DNA from: Alphaproteobacteria bacterium
GTDB taxonomy: Bacteria; Pseudomonadota; Alphaproteobacteria; UBA6615
Assembly (NCBI GenBank): GCA_002727315.1
Contig: PBWR01000011.1
Span: 1 to 64,000 of the forward strand
Direction of reading: 5' to 3'
DNA: 64,000 nt
The notes beneath the pieces were generated by a model, which was not told where the DNA came from, did not search any database, and saw nothing but the letters and a program-made list of their open reading frames with translations. The translations under genes and the position numbers were made by a program. Positions 1-10,247 of the stretch are shown in pieces (position 1 is the first letter of the stretch; the number at the start of each line of letters is the position of its first letter).

Positions 1-239
1 CAGCTCGTATAGACCTCGCAGCCCTCGAGGTTGAACGTACCCAGTCGCGAACAGGCTTCGCGGATCGCGACCACCTCGGCATGGGCCGTCGGGTCGTTGC
101 TGCTCGTCACCTGGTTCGTGCCCTCACCGATGATCTCGCCGTCGCGCACGATCACCGCGCCGAAGGGGCCGCCGGTCCCGTTCGCCACATTCTTCTCGGC
201 CAGCGCGGCGGCCGCCCGCATGAATTTTTCGTCTGCCAT
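1..239 (-). CDS. Nucleoside/guanine deaminase (CDA superfamily), C-terminus outside window
   Basis: Reverse-strand translation from ATG at 239: MADEKFMRAAAALAEKNVANGTGGPFGAVIVRDGEIIGEGTNQVTSSNDPTAHAEVVAIREACSRLGTFNLEGCEVYTSC; HAE zinc motif and PFGAV typical of GuaD-like deaminases; divergent from xdhAB. Confidence 0.85.
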   Translation of the reverse strand, partial: MADEKFMRAAAALAEKNVANGTGGPFGAVIVRDGEIIGEGTNQVTSSNDPTAHAEVVAIREACSRLGTFNLEGCEVYTS

Positions 240-398
240 CTTGGATCGATCCTTCGTCGGCTGCGCGCAATCGTATCACGCGCCGTCGGCCAGGTTTAGA
301 GGTCGCGGGCAGGCTCGCCAACGGTTCGCGGGCACGATATTCTAGGGTGTTGGGACCGCGCGTTTCGGGCGCGGGTATTGGGAGGCGTGATTTCGGAC

Positions 399-1802
399 AT
401 GGCAATCAACTTTGTCCTGAACGGTGAGACACGCTCGGAGGAAACGGTTTCGCCGACGCGCACCGTGCTTGAGTATCTGCGCGAGGATGCGCGCCTGACC
501 GGGACCAAGGAGGGCTGCGCGGAAGGTGACTGCGGCGCGTGTACCGTCGTCATGGTGCGCAACGGGACCGATGAAACGGTGGCGGTGAATTCCTGCCTGC
601 TGACCATGGGCCAGCTGGATGGCGCCGATCTCGTTACCGTCGAGGGACTGTCGGAAGAAGATGGAACGCTTGAAGCGGTCCAGCAGGCCGTCGTCGATGA
701 AGACGGCACCCAGTGCGGGTTCTGCACGCCGGGTTTCGTGATGGCGCTGCACGCTCTGCGCCGAAGCGACGAAACGGTAACAGAAGACGTCATTCACGAT
801 GCGTTGGCCGGAAACCTCTGTCGGTGCACGGGGTATCGCTCGATCGTTGCGGCGGCGCGCGCCGCTTGCGCCCAACCGGTTGGCGACGATGCGTTGGATG
901 TTTCGGACATCACGGCCAGTGAACACGTGTCGGTGGATGACCAGCTGTTCCTGGCGCCGGCAAACCTCGCAGATCTGGTTGCCAGCCGCGTGGCGCATCC
1001 CGACGCGCCGCTGCTATCGGGTGGAACCGATCTGGGGCTGCGGTTCAGCAAGGAACGCGAGAGCTACCCGGTCGTGATTTTCACCCAGAATGTGGCCGAG
1101 CTGAAACAGGTCGCGGAAGATGATGCGGCGCTCACTATCGGGGCGGCGGTGACCTACACCGAGGTGCTGGCCCGGATCGAAGATCTGTACCCGTCCTTCG
1201 CCACGCTGATCCACCGGATCGGATCGCGGCAAATCAGGAATGTGGGCACCATCGGCGGCAATATCGGAAATGCGTCTCCTATCGGGGACACGCCGCCGTG
1301 TCTGATTGCGCTCGATGCGACGCTCGTCCTTCACGGGTCGAAGGGTGGACGTGAAATCCCGCTCGAATCCTACTTCCTGGACTACCGCAAGACGGATCTG
1401 GCCGGGTACGAAGTGATTGCGTCGGTGCGGGTCCCCAAGCTCACCGACGGTCAGGTCTTCCGCTCCTACAAGATTTCCAAGCGTTACGATCAAGACATCT
1501 CGGCCGTTGTCGGCGCATTCCGCCTAACCATCGAAGACGGTGTCGTGACCGACGCGCGGATCGCGTTCGGCGGGATGGCCGCCATCCCCAAACGCGCTGC
1601 GGCATGTGAAGCGGCATTGGTCGGCCAGACCTGGTCGGAGGAGGCCGCGCGCCAGGCCGGTGCGGCGGTAGGCGAGGATTTTGCGCCGATCGACGATCAT
1701 CGCGCGAGCGCCGACTACCGGTTGCGGGTCGCGTCCAATCTGTTCGTGCGCCTGTATCGTGATCTCGACGGCGCCAGCGATGTAGAGGTGATGGCGCTAT
1801 GA
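399..1802 (+). CDS. xdhA: Xanthine dehydrogenase small subunit (2Fe-2S/FAD)
   Basis: CAEGDCGACTVV and CGFCTPGFVMAL...NLCRCTGYRSI iron-sulfur motifs followed by FAD domain; likely start ATG 399 within ORF 378..1802. Confidence 0.93.
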   Translation: MAINFVLNGETRSEETVSPTRTVLEYLREDARLTGTKEGCAEGDCGACTVVMVRNGTDETVAVNSCLLTMGQLDGADLVTVEGLSEEDGTLEAVQQAVVDEDGTQCGFCTPGFVMALHALRRSDETVTEDVIHDALAGNLCRCTGYRSIVAAARAACAQPVGDDALDVSDITASEHVSVDDQLFLAPANLADLVASRVAHPDAPLLSGGTDLGLRFSKERESYPVVIFTQNVAELKQVAEDDAALTIGAAVTYTEVLARIEDLYPSFATLIHRIGSRQIRNVGTIGGNIGNASPIGDTPPCLIALDATLVLHGSKGGREIPLESYFLDYRKTDLAGYEVIASVRVPKLTDGQVFRSYKISKRYDQDISAVVGAFRLTIEDGVVTDARIAFGGMAAIPKRAAACEAALVGQTWSEEAARQAGAAVGEDFAPIDDHRASADYRLRVASNLFVRLYRDLDGASDVEVMAL

Positions 1803-4117
1803 GCACGGATACGGATATTCGCGGCGCGGTTCACACCAATGTCCGCCACGATAGCGGCCACGGCCATGTCACCGGCAAGGCTCGCTATATCGACGATATG
1901 CCCGTGCTGCCGGGTACGGTTGAGATCGTCCTGGTCACGAGCCCCCATGCGCATGCGGCGATCAAGTCGATCGATGTGGCGGCCGCACTTGCCGCCGACG
2001 GGGTGCGCGGTGTGCTGACCGCAGACGATATTCCCGGACACAATGACATCGGGCCCATCTTCGAAGGTGAGCCGGTGCTGGCGGCGGGGGTTGCCGATTA
2101 TGCCGGCGCGCCGATTGTCGCGGTGGCAGCCGACAGTTTTGATCAGGCATTCGCGGCCGCCGGGCAGGTCGAGATCGAGTACGAAGTGCTGCCGGCGGTG
2201 CTCGAGATCGAGGACGCGCTCGAGCAGGAGCTCTACACCTATCCACCCCAGATCATGACCTATGGTGACCCCGACAGCGCTCTCGACGGGGCGGCACGCC
2301 GGATCAAGGGCGAGCTGCGCTGCGGCGGTCAAGATCACTTCTATCTTGAGAGCAACATCGCCCTGGCCGTGCCGCGCGACGATGGCGATCTCGACGTCCA
2401 CAGCTCCACCCAGCATCCCAGCGAGGTGCAGCACGGTGTCGCCCACGTCCTCGGCATGCCGACGAACGCCATCACCGTCGAGGTGCGGCGCATGGGCGGC
2501 GGGTTTGGCGGCAAGGAGAGCCAGCCCACCATTATAGCCGCGATCGCCGGCCTGGTGGCCAATCACACGGGCCTGCCGGCTAAGCTGCGCCTGCGCCGCG
2601 ACGACGACATGATCGTGACGGGCAAGCGGCACGATTTCCTGTTTCGCTATGACGTCGGGTTCGATGATGACGGCCGTATCTCCGGTGTCGATATCCTGAT
2701 GGGCATGCGCTCGGGCAATGTCGCGGATCTGAGCCCCGGCGTGCTCGCCCGTGCGCTGTGCCATGCCGACAACTGCTACTACCTGCCGAATGCTCGGTTG
2801 AGCGGTTATCCGTGCAAGACGAACACCGTATCCAATACGGCGTTTCGTGGCTTCGGCGGCCCCCAGGGCATGATCGTGATCGAGGCGATCCTGGAACATA
2901 TCGCCCGGGAAAACGGACAGACGTTGGACCATGTGCGGGCGGTCAACTACTACGGCACCGAGGACCGCAACGTGACGCCGTATGAGCAGACGGTAAAAGA
3001 CAACATCATCGTTCCGCTGGTCGAGCGCCTGCAGTCCGAGGTCGATTTCGATGGCATGTCCAGGGCCGCGGATGAATTCAACGCATCCCATGAGACCCTG
3101 AAGAAGGGCGTGGCGCTGATGCCGGTGAAGTTCGGCATTTCGTTCAACACGCCGAAGCTCAACCAGGCCGGGGCGCTCGTCCATGTCTATGCCGATGGCA
3201 GCGTTCATCTCAACCACGGCGGTACGGAGATGGGACAGGGGCTCTTCACCAAGGTTGCCCAGGTCGTGGCCTCGGTGTTTCAGATCGATCTCGACAACAT
3301 CAAGATTTCCGCTACCCGCACCGACAAAGTTCCCAACACATCGGCGACCGCGGCTTCGTCCGGTTCCGATCTGAACGGCATGGCGGCCTTCAATGCCGCC
3401 ACCGCGATCAAGGGCCGGATGGCACAGGTCGCCGCCGATCATTTCGACACGGATGTCGACGCAATCGAATTCCGCCAGAACCGGGTCTATGCCGGCAATG
3501 AAAGTCTGTCGTTTTCCGAACTGGCCGAAGAAACCTACAACCAGCGCGTTCAGCTGTCCGAGGCCGGCTTCTATTCCACCCCGGGCCTGCACTGGAATGC
3601 CAAGAAGCTCGTTGGCAATCCGTTTTACTATTTCACCTACGGCGCCGCGATCGCGGAGGTTCTGATCGACACGCTGACCGGCGAGAGTCGGGTGCTGCGC
3701 GCCGATATCCTGCAGGACTGCGGCAGTTCCCTGAACCCGGCGATCGACATTGGGCAGATCGAAGGCGCCTTCGTGCAGGGGCAGGGTTGGCTGACGTCGG
3801 AAGAGCTGGTCTGGAATGACCGGGGACAACTCCTGACCCACGGGCCGTCGACCTACAAGATACCCGGCAGTCGGGATGTGCCCCCGGTGTTCAATGTTCA
3901 CCTGTTGGAAGATGCGCCCAACCGGGTCCCGACCGTGTTCCACTCCAAGGCCGTGGGAGAACCGCCACTGATGCTGGCGATTTCGGTCTGGCTGGCGATC
4001 CGCGATGCGGTCTCGCGTATTGGTGACAACCGGCTGGTGCCGAAATTAGATGCGCCGGCGACCCCGGAAGCAATCCTGGCCGCGGTCGAGGATATTCAGG
4101 CGCGGAGCGGGGCCTGA
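1799..4117 (+). CDS. xdhB: Xanthine dehydrogenase molybdopterin-binding subunit
   Basis: 772 aa; GKARYIDD, RRMGGGFGGKE, TAFRGFGGPQG, GGTEMGQGL motifs; 4-nt overlap with xdhA. Confidence 0.95.
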   Translation: MSTDTDIRGAVHTNVRHDSGHGHVTGKARYIDDMPVLPGTVEIVLVTSPHAHAAIKSIDVAAALAADGVRGVLTADDIPGHNDIGPIFEGEPVLAAGVADYAGAPIVAVAADSFDQAFAAAGQVEIEYEVLPAVLEIEDALEQELYTYPPQIMTYGDPDSALDGAARRIKGELRCGGQDHFYLESNIALAVPRDDGDLDVHSSTQHPSEVQHGVAHVLGMPTNAITVEVRRMGGGFGGKESQPTIIAAIAGLVANHTGLPAKLRLRRDDDMIVTGKRHDFLFRYDVGFDDDGRISGVDILMGMRSGNVADLSPGVLARALCHADNCYYLPNARLSGYPCKTNTVSNTAFRGFGGPQGMIVIEAILEHIARENGQTLDHVRAVNYYGTEDRNVTPYEQTVKDNIIVPLVERLQSEVDFDGMSRAADEFNASHETLKKGVALMPVKFGISFNTPKLNQAGALVHVYADGSVHLNHGGTEMGQGLFTKVAQVVASVFQIDLDNIKISATRTDKVPNTSATAASSGSDLNGMAAFNAATAIKGRMAQVAADHFDTDVDAIEFRQNRVYAGNESLSFSELAEETYNQRVQLSEAGFYSTPGLHWNAKKLVGNPFYYFTYGAAIAEVLIDTLTGESRVLRADILQDCGSSLNPAIDIGQIEGAFVQGQGWLTSEELVWNDRGQLLTHGPSTYKIPGSRDVPPVFNVHLLEDAPNRVPTVFHSKAVGEPPLMLAISVWLAIRDAVSRIGDNRLVPKLDAPATPEAILAAVEDIQARSGA

Positions 4118-4153
4118 TCGGCGCCCGATTCCGGGAAAACCTCTCTTTACCCA

Positions 4154-5146
4154 ATGATGTTTGGGACGAATGCACCGGTGCACCGTGTGCCGGTGAATTT
4201 CCAAATGGGGGTAGAGATGATTAACAGAACCATTTTCGCAATTTTGTTTGCGGTCGCAGTTCTGTTCGACGGCAGCGAATCGTCGGCGCAAATCATCGAA
4301 GTCGAAGACGATTTCGGCAATCGACGCGCCTATTTCGGCATGACAACCAGAGATACCGGGCTGATGTAGCTGATCAGTAACGATAACCGATCGGCAACGG
4401 TAAAACTGTCGGACGATGAAGACGGCGGATATCTGAGTCTTCGTACGCTTCGCAGTGAGTCGTCGGCGGTTTTGGCCACCAATGATACTGGTGGCGGCCT
4501 GTTTCTCTTCGATACGGCCGGTCAGGAGCGGGCCTCTATCGGTGTCTCGAACGACGGCGCCGATATCATCGAACTCTTCGACAGCAACGGTCGGGACTCG
4601 GTCGAACTCAATGCTGGCGAAAGCGGCGGCGCCATGTTCGTCCGCTCCCCGAAAGGGAATATCGCGGCGGGATTGACGGTTGACGAGGATGGCGGGTTCT
4701 TCACCATCTGCGACAATGCCGGTGATGCGAAGGTCGGGCTGTTTATCGACCGTTCCGGCAACGGGGTCATCGAGTTGAATGGCAACTCCATCGGCGATGG
4801 CGCCGAAGTCTTCCCGTTGCATACACGCGGCAATCTCGTCCCCAGGACGGTCGTGTCCATGCATGGGAGCGGCGCGGGATTGCAGCCGACATCCGGTGCC
4901 TACCACCCCTCCGTTGTTGGGGTCATCAGTGGCGCCAACGAGCTGAAGGCGGCCATGACAATCGGTTCGCGCGTGGACGGTTCGAACGATCTGCCCGCGG
5001 CCATGACGGGTCGGGCTTATGTATGTGTTAGCGCGGACGATCGGCTGCGTGCCCTGGGTGGCGTGGTCGGCAAGGCGCTGGAGAACTACATCCCGGCCGA
5101 TGCGGACGACGAGGCGCTGGTCCTGATGCTCGTCATGCGCCTCTAG
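4154..5146 (+). pseudogene. Secreted beta-repeat/tail-fibre-like protein interrupted by an in-frame TAG
   Basis: ORFs 4154..4369 and 4472..5146 are in the same frame; apart from TAG at 4367-4369 the frame is open (LISNDNRSATVKLSDDEDGGYLSLRTLRSESSAVLATNDTGGGLF...). Signal peptide MINRTIFAILFAVAVLFDGSESSAQ; C-terminal VVGVISG...AMTGRAYVCVS...LGGVVGKALE...ALVLMLVMRL resembles fibre/stalk C-terminal domains. Confidence 0.7.
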
Positions 5147-5277
5147 GCTAGCGACCATACCTCCCCCTGGGTGTAGCCGCATTGACGTGGTTGCATCCGG
5201 ACTCGTCCGTCTCTTCGCAGTTGCAGCAAAGTTTCTCGCCTCGGTTCGAAATCTGTGTTACCGAGCGCGCGCGTTCG

Positions 5278-5306
5278 GGCCGCCGGCGTTGGCGGCCGTT
5301 TTTTTT
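5278..5306 (+). terminator. Intrinsic-terminator-like hairpin immediately upstream of typA ATG
   Basis: GGCCGCC-GGCGTT-GGCGGCC stem-loop followed by G and a run of about 8 T, ending about 14 nt before the likely typA start at 5320. Confidence 0.65.
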
Positions 5307-5319
5307 GGATCCCTGTTTG

Positions 5320-7149
5320 ATGACCGATTCCGCCGAGAACCTTCGCAACATCGCGATTGTCGCCCATGTCGATCACGGCAAGACGACGCTGGTCGACCAG
5401 CTGCTGCGTCAGTCCGGCACGCTGGCGACCCACGGTGATGTGGCCGCGCGTGAGCGCGTGATGGATTCAAACGATCTCGAACGTGAACGAGGCATCACGA
5501 TCCTGTCGAAGAACACCGCGCTCGAGTGGCAGGGTTGGCGGATCAACATCGTCGACACACCCGGCCATGCCGATTTCGGCGGCGAGGTCGAGCGGGTGCT
5601 CTCGATGGTGGATTCCGTTCTGCTGCTGGTCGATGCGGTCGAAGGACCCATGCCCCAGACCGCGTTCGTCACCCGCAAGGCGCTCGAGGCGGGATTGAAG
5701 CCGGTCGTGGTGGTCAACAAGGTGGACCGCGCCGGCGCGCGTCCGGATTGGGTCGTCGATCAGACCTTCGATCTATTTGATCGTCTGGGTGCGAGTGACG
5801 AGCAGCTTGATTTCACCACAGTGTTCGCCTCGGCGATCCAGGGCTGGGCGTCGGAGGCCTCGGATGTTGGTGGCGAGAACATGGATATCCTGTTCCAGAC
5901 CATCGTCGACCAGGTCGACCCGCCCGCCGTCGACCGTGACGGCTCGTTCCAGATGCAGGTCTCGGCCCTCGACTATTCCTCTTATGTGGGTGTCATCGGA
6001 ATCGGCCGGATTGCGCGCGGGTCCGTTCGCCGCAATGAAGTGGTCTCAGTCGTCGGTGCCGACGGGGCGCAACGCCAGGGCCGTCTGCTTCAGGTGCTCG
6101 GCTTTCATGGGCTGGACCGGGTGGAACGGGAAGAGGCGGCCGCCGGAGACATTATCGCGTTCTCCGGGCTCGACCAGCTGAACATCTCCGACACCCTGTG
6201 CGATCCCGAAAAGGTTGAAGCGCTGCCGGCATTGAGTGTCGATCAGCCGACCATCTCGATGACCTTCCAGGTCAACGATTCTCCCTTCGCGGGCAAGGAT
6301 GGCAAGTACGTCACCAGCCGCAACCTGCGCGACCGGTTGCAGGAAGAACTGCTGCACAATGTGGCGCTGCGTGTGGAGGAGACGGATTCCGCCGACCGCT
6401 TCAAAGTCTCGGGCCGCGGCGAACTGCATCTGTCGATCCTGATCGAGAATATGCGACGCGAAGGTTACGAGCTCGCCATCTCGCGGCCCGAGGTGATTAC
6501 CCGCGAGGTCGATGGCGTATTGCACGAGCCGTGGGAGACGCTGACGGTCGATATCGAGGAAGAACATCAGGGCGCGGTGATGGAACTGCTCGGCACCCGC
6601 AAGGCCGAACTGAAGAACATGGCGCCGGACGGCAATGGGCGCGTACGCATCGACTATCTGGTCCCGACCCGGGGCCTGATCGGCATTCGCTCGACCTTCC
6701 TGACCCAGACCTCGGGCAGCGGGTTGATGTACCACGCCTTCGATCACTACGGCCCCCGCGTGGCGGGCGAGCTCGCCCAGCGGATTCGCGGAGTCCTGGT
6801 CTCGACCGATACCGGCATGGCGCGCGCTTATGCCCTGTTCAATCTGCAGGAACGCGGGCAGCTGATGATCGGCCATGGTGCCGAGGTCTATGAGGGGATG
6901 GTCATCGGCATCAACAGTCGGGCCAACGATCTGATGGTGAACCCGCTGAAGGCCAAGCAACTGACCAATATTCGTGCGGCCGGCACGGACGAGAACCTGG
7001 TGCTGACCACGCCGGTGAAGGTCACCCTGGAATATGCGCTGGAGTTCATCGACGACGATGAGCTGGTCGAGGTGACGCCGGAATCGATGCGCATTCGCAA
7101 GAAGTTCCTCAAGGAACACGAGCGCAAGAAGGCCAGCCGCGCGGCCTGA
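5320..7149 (+). CDS. typA: Translational GTPase TypA/BipA
   Basis: [35 protein letters not shown]-domain motifs and BipA C-terminus; ORF 5182..7149 extends upstream without a better start. Confidence 0.95.
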   Translation: MTDSAENLRNIAIVAHVDHGKTTLVDQLLRQSGTLATHGDVAARERVMDSNDLERERGITILSKNTALEWQGWRINIVDTPGHADFGGEVERVLSMVDSVLLLVDAVEGPMPQTAFVTRKALEAGLKPVVVVNKVDRAGARPDWVVDQTFDLFDRLGASDEQLDFTTVFASAIQGWASEASDVGGENMDILFQTIVDQVDPPAVDRDGSFQMQVSALDYSSYVGVIGIGRIARGSVRRNEVVSVVGADGAQRQGRLLQVLGFHGLDRVEREEAAAGDIIAFSGLDQLNISDTLCDPEKVEALPALSVDQPTISMTFQVNDSPFAGKDGKYVTSRNLRDRLQEELLHNVALRVEETDSADRFKVSGRGELHLSILIENMRREGYELAISRPEVITREVDGVLHEPWETLTVDIEEEHQGAVMELLGTRKAELKNMAPDGNGRVRIDYLVPTRGLIGIRSTFLTQTSGSGLMYHAFDHYGPRVAGELAQRIRGVLVSTDTGMARAYALFNLQERGQLMIGHGAEVYEGMVIGINSRANDLMVNPLKAKQLTNIRAAGTDENLVLTTPVKVTLEYALEFIDDDELVEVTPESMRIRKKFLKEHERKKASRAA

Positions 7150-7448
7150 ACACACGCGATGCTGTCGGCGTAGAGGTTCAAACCGGCGTAGTTTCCGTCA
7201 TACACCGGTATTGGAAAGGGTTAATTTGATGCGGTAATCCGGGATTCCACTAAGAGAAACAAGAGATTGCTTGCCATCGGGTCCGTTCAGGCCCATCTTC
7301 GCGCTAATGACATCCGCTCACGGCTTTCGAGCGCGCCGAATTCCGCAATGAAACTTGCGGCGATACGCCCCTCCGGAAAACGAAGTGAAGCTGATTTCGT
7401 CACGCAGACATGGTGTCCGTGTGAATTACGACGATTGGAAAAGTATAA

Positions 7449-7652
7449 ATGCCTACTGGTACCGTAAAGTTCTTCAACACCACCCGTGGTTTCGGTTTCA
7501 TTGCGCCTGACGATGGCGGCAAGGACGTGTTCGTTCACGTGACGGCCGTTGAGCAGGCTGGAATGAGCACCCTGACCGAAGGTCAGAAGGTCAACTTCCA
7601 GGTTCAGGACGATCAACGCGGCCCGAAGGCCGTCGATCTCTCGGCCGCTTAA
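7449..7652 (+). CDS. Cold-shock protein (CspA family)
   Basis: 67 aa; GTVKFFNTTRGFGFIAPDDGGKDVFVHVTAVE (RNP1/RNP2). Confidence 0.95.
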   Translation: MPTGTVKFFNTTRGFGFIAPDDGGKDVFVHVTAVEQAGMSTLTEGQKVNFQVQDDQRGPKAVDLSAA

Positions 7653-7674
7653 GTAGCCTTTAATTCCGGAGGTG

Positions 7675-7691
7675 CCGGGCGGCATGCCCGG
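7675..7691 (+). terminator. Possible hairpin terminator of csp
   Basis: CCGGGC-GGCAT-GCCCGG inverted repeat after the csp stop, followed by pyrimidine-rich tcctctctcc; no clear T-run. Confidence 0.35.
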
Positions 7692-7976
7692 TCCTCTCTC
7701 CGCTCCATTTAGGTGCCTTGCACCTGGTGGACCAGCAGCATGGAGCCGCTGCGATCACGCCGACAGGGCGGAGCATCGCAGGCGGGCTGCATGCTGTTTT
7801 TCGTTTGAACGGCATCGCAGCGGCGATAATCGGTTTTCCCATGTCATGGCCGTTCAAATCTTTGTAGGGGAGCCTTGTCTGCGGCCGCGGACGGACTAAG
7901 CTATCCGCAGCGAAGTAACAACGAACCGGAAGGGGCCTACTGGGCCGAAGTCCGGGACTTTCGAGGGGACGAAGAG

Positions 7977-9062
7977 ATGTCGGATTACAGCAATCTTTTT
8001 CAGGGCTACGAGATGCGTGGCCTGTCGCTACCGCACCGGGTTGTGATGTCGCCGATGACGCGCTCGCGCGCGGGCGAGGGCGATGTGCAGGGCGAGATGA
8101 ACGCGGAGTATTACCGCCAGCGCGCGAGCGCGTCGTTCATCGTGACGGAAGGCGTCCAGCCGAGCCTGGACGGCAAGGGTTATTGCCGCACGCCGGGCCT
8201 CCACACTGACGAGCAGGTGGCGGGCTGGAAGCTGGTGACGGATGCGGTGCATGCGGAAGGTGGCCGGATCTTCTGTCAGCTAATGCATGCGGGCCGTATT
8301 GCGCACCCACTGAACAAGAGCGGCGGACGGATCGTGTCGGCGTCTGCAGTGCAGGCGGCGGGCCAGATGTTCACGGTGCAGGAGGGCCCGCAGGACCATC
8401 TGGTGCCCGAGGCCCTGACGACGGAAGAGGTGAAGGCGACGATTGCGGACTTCCGGCATGCCGGTGAGTGCGCCAAGCGTGCGGGTTTCGACGGGATCGA
8501 GCTGCATGCAGGGCAGGGATATCTGCCGATGCAGTTCCTGTCTCCGAATGTGAACCAGCGCGATGATGAGTATGGCGGCTCGGCGGCCAACCGGGCACGG
8601 TTTTCGATCGAGATCATGGAGCAGCTGTCCGATGTGATGGGTGCGGACCGTGTGGGTATCCGGATTGCGCCGGGTAACACATTCAACGATGTGAAGGACG
8701 AGGACCCGGTGGAGACCTATACGGCGCTGCTGCAGGGGCTACGCTCGCTGAACCCGGTCTATCTGCATGTGGTCACACCGTTCCCGCATATGAGCCACAA
8801 GGTGCCGGAGGATGTGACGGAGCTTTGCCGGAGCAACTTCGAGGGCACGTTGATCCGCAATGGCGGTTACACGCCGGAGAGCGCGGATGCGGCGATTGCG
8901 TCGGGCGAGGCGGACCTGGTGGCGTTTGGGAAGATGTTCCTTGCCAACCCGGACCTGCCGAAGCGGTTCGAGACGGGTGCCGAACTCAACGAGTGGAATA
9001 TGGATACGTTCTACACGCCGGGACCCGGAGGCTATATCGACTATCCCGCACTCGATGGCTAG
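7977..9062 (+). CDS. Old yellow enzyme family NADH:flavin oxidoreductase (alkene reductase)
   Basis: MSPMTRSRAGEGD, CQLMHAGRIAHP, FDGIELHAGQGYLPMQFLSPNVNQRDDEYGGS, IRNGGYT motifs; likely start ATG 7977. Confidence 0.93.
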   Translation: MSDYSNLFQGYEMRGLSLPHRVVMSPMTRSRAGEGDVQGEMNAEYYRQRASASFIVTEGVQPSLDGKGYCRTPGLHTDEQVAGWKLVTDAVHAEGGRIFCQLMHAGRIAHPLNKSGGRIVSASAVQAAGQMFTVQEGPQDHLVPEALTTEEVKATIADFRHAGECAKRAGFDGIELHAGQGYLPMQFLSPNVNQRDDEYGGSAANRARFSIEIMEQLSDVMGADRVGIRIAPGNTFNDVKDEDPVETYTALLQGLRSLNPVYLHVVTPFPHMSHKVPEDVTELCRSNFEGTLIRNGGYTPESADAAIASGEADLVAFGKMFLANPDLPKRFETGAELNEWNMDTFYTPGPGGYIDYPALDG

Positions 9063-9127
9063 CCCGGCTTGCGCGTGTTTCCCGGCAGCGCCTAAGGAGC
9101 CGGGATACTGAAGGCAGGGAGCTCGTC

Positions 9128-9946
9128 ATGTCAGTGTCGACGGAAACGATCGAGGCCCCGATCGGTTATCTGGTGAACACCGGAGAGCTTCCGGTGTTCT
9201 ATCAGTCGAACGTGCCGGGCGAGCGGACGAATTTCGAAGGCGAGCGCGAATTTCAGAAGGTGACCGTGAGCAATGCGCGGCTGCTTCCGAACGATTTCTC
9301 ACTCGACCGGGAAGGGTTCGCCTTTGTGGCGCACACGACGGCGGTGACGGATTTCCAGGACGATGCCCAGCTTGAGGGCGTCTACAACGCCAAAGCTGAG
9401 GCGCTGGTCCGCGAGGCGACCGGGGCCAGCCGCGCCCTGGTGTTCGACAACACACGGAGATCTTCATCCCAGAGCCTGCGCGAGGCACACAATGCGCGTG
9501 ATCCCGCCAACGCTGCCCACACCGACTACACTGACTGGTCTGCCCGCAAGCGGGTGGAAGACGTCATGGGCGACGAGGCGGAAGCGCTGTTGGCCAAGCG
9601 GTTTGCCATCGTCAATGTCTGGCGCTCGCGCGCCGGGGTGATCGAAGAGTGGCCTCTGGCCCTGTGTACCTGGGACAGCGTCGATGATGCGCACCTGCAC
9701 ACCGTGGAACGACGCGCCTACAACCGTGTCGGGCAGACCCGCCATGCGTCTTATGACAACAAGAATGACTGGTACTATTTCCCGCGCATGACGCCCGACG
9801 AGGCCATCCTGATCAAGAACTACGACACCGAGACCGACGGCCGGGCGCGCTACGCCCTGCACACGTCCTTCGATGATCCGACGGCACCGGCGAATGCCGC
9901 GCCGCGTGAGAGCCTCGAGACCAGGGTGTTTGCGTTCTTCGACTGA
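9128..9946 (+). CDS. CmcJ/NvfI (AsaB-like) family oxidoreductase
   Basis: AHTDYTDWSARKRV, RFAIVNVWRSRAGVIEEWPLALC, YYFPRMTPDEAILIKNYDTETDGRARYALHTSFDDPTAP...PRESLETRVFAFF match this Fe/2OG-like family. Confidence 0.85.
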   Translation: MSVSTETIEAPIGYLVNTGELPVFYQSNVPGERTNFEGEREFQKVTVSNARLLPNDFSLDREGFAFVAHTTAVTDFQDDAQLEGVYNAKAEALVREATGASRALVFDNTRRSSSQSLREAHNARDPANAAHTDYTDWSARKRVEDVMGDEAEALLAKRFAIVNVWRSRAGVIEEWPLALCTWDSVDDAHLHTVERRAYNRVGQTRHASYDNKNDWYYFPRMTPDEAILIKNYDTETDGRARYALHTSFDDPTAPANAAPRESLETRVFAFFD

Positions 9947-9967
9947 CCGACGGGCGGGGAGACGACG

Positions 9968-10237
9968 ATGGAACACGATGATGTCCTTGCGTTGCCGCCG
10001 CGCCGGCGCGCACAAGGCCGGGCGCTTTTCCTGTATGCCTACGCGGCAGGCGATGCCTTCGCCTACACGCCCCATCCCGATCCGTCACCCCGCGTCTATG
10101 TGGTCGTGCGCGGTGAACGGGCGCACTGGGCGTGGAATGATCCGCGCCCGTGTCAGATCCCGCCCGACTGGTCTGGCGGCTACACCTCGATCTTCGCGGC
10201 GCAGACCGGTGAGGGTTTGGCAGACGCGGCGGAGTAG
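9968..10237 (+). CDS. Hypothetical protein (89 aa)
   Basis: Short ORF closely following the CmcJ-like gene; no recognised domain. Confidence 0.5.
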   Translation: MEHDDVLALPPRRRAQGRALFLYAYAAGDAFAYTPHPDPSPRVYVVVRGERAHWAWNDPRPCQIPPDWSGGYTSIFAAQTGEGLADAAE

Positions 10238-10247
10238 GGCGCCGGGC

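Noticed and set aside
1715-3943. 742-aa minus-strand ORF opposite xdhB
   Set aside because: Shadow ORF from high-GC codon bias; xdhB on the plus strand is unmistakable
4367-4369. Pyrrolysine or other sense reassignment of TAG
   Set aside because: No pyl machinery seen in the window and reassignment is not expected in this lineage; point mutation is simpler
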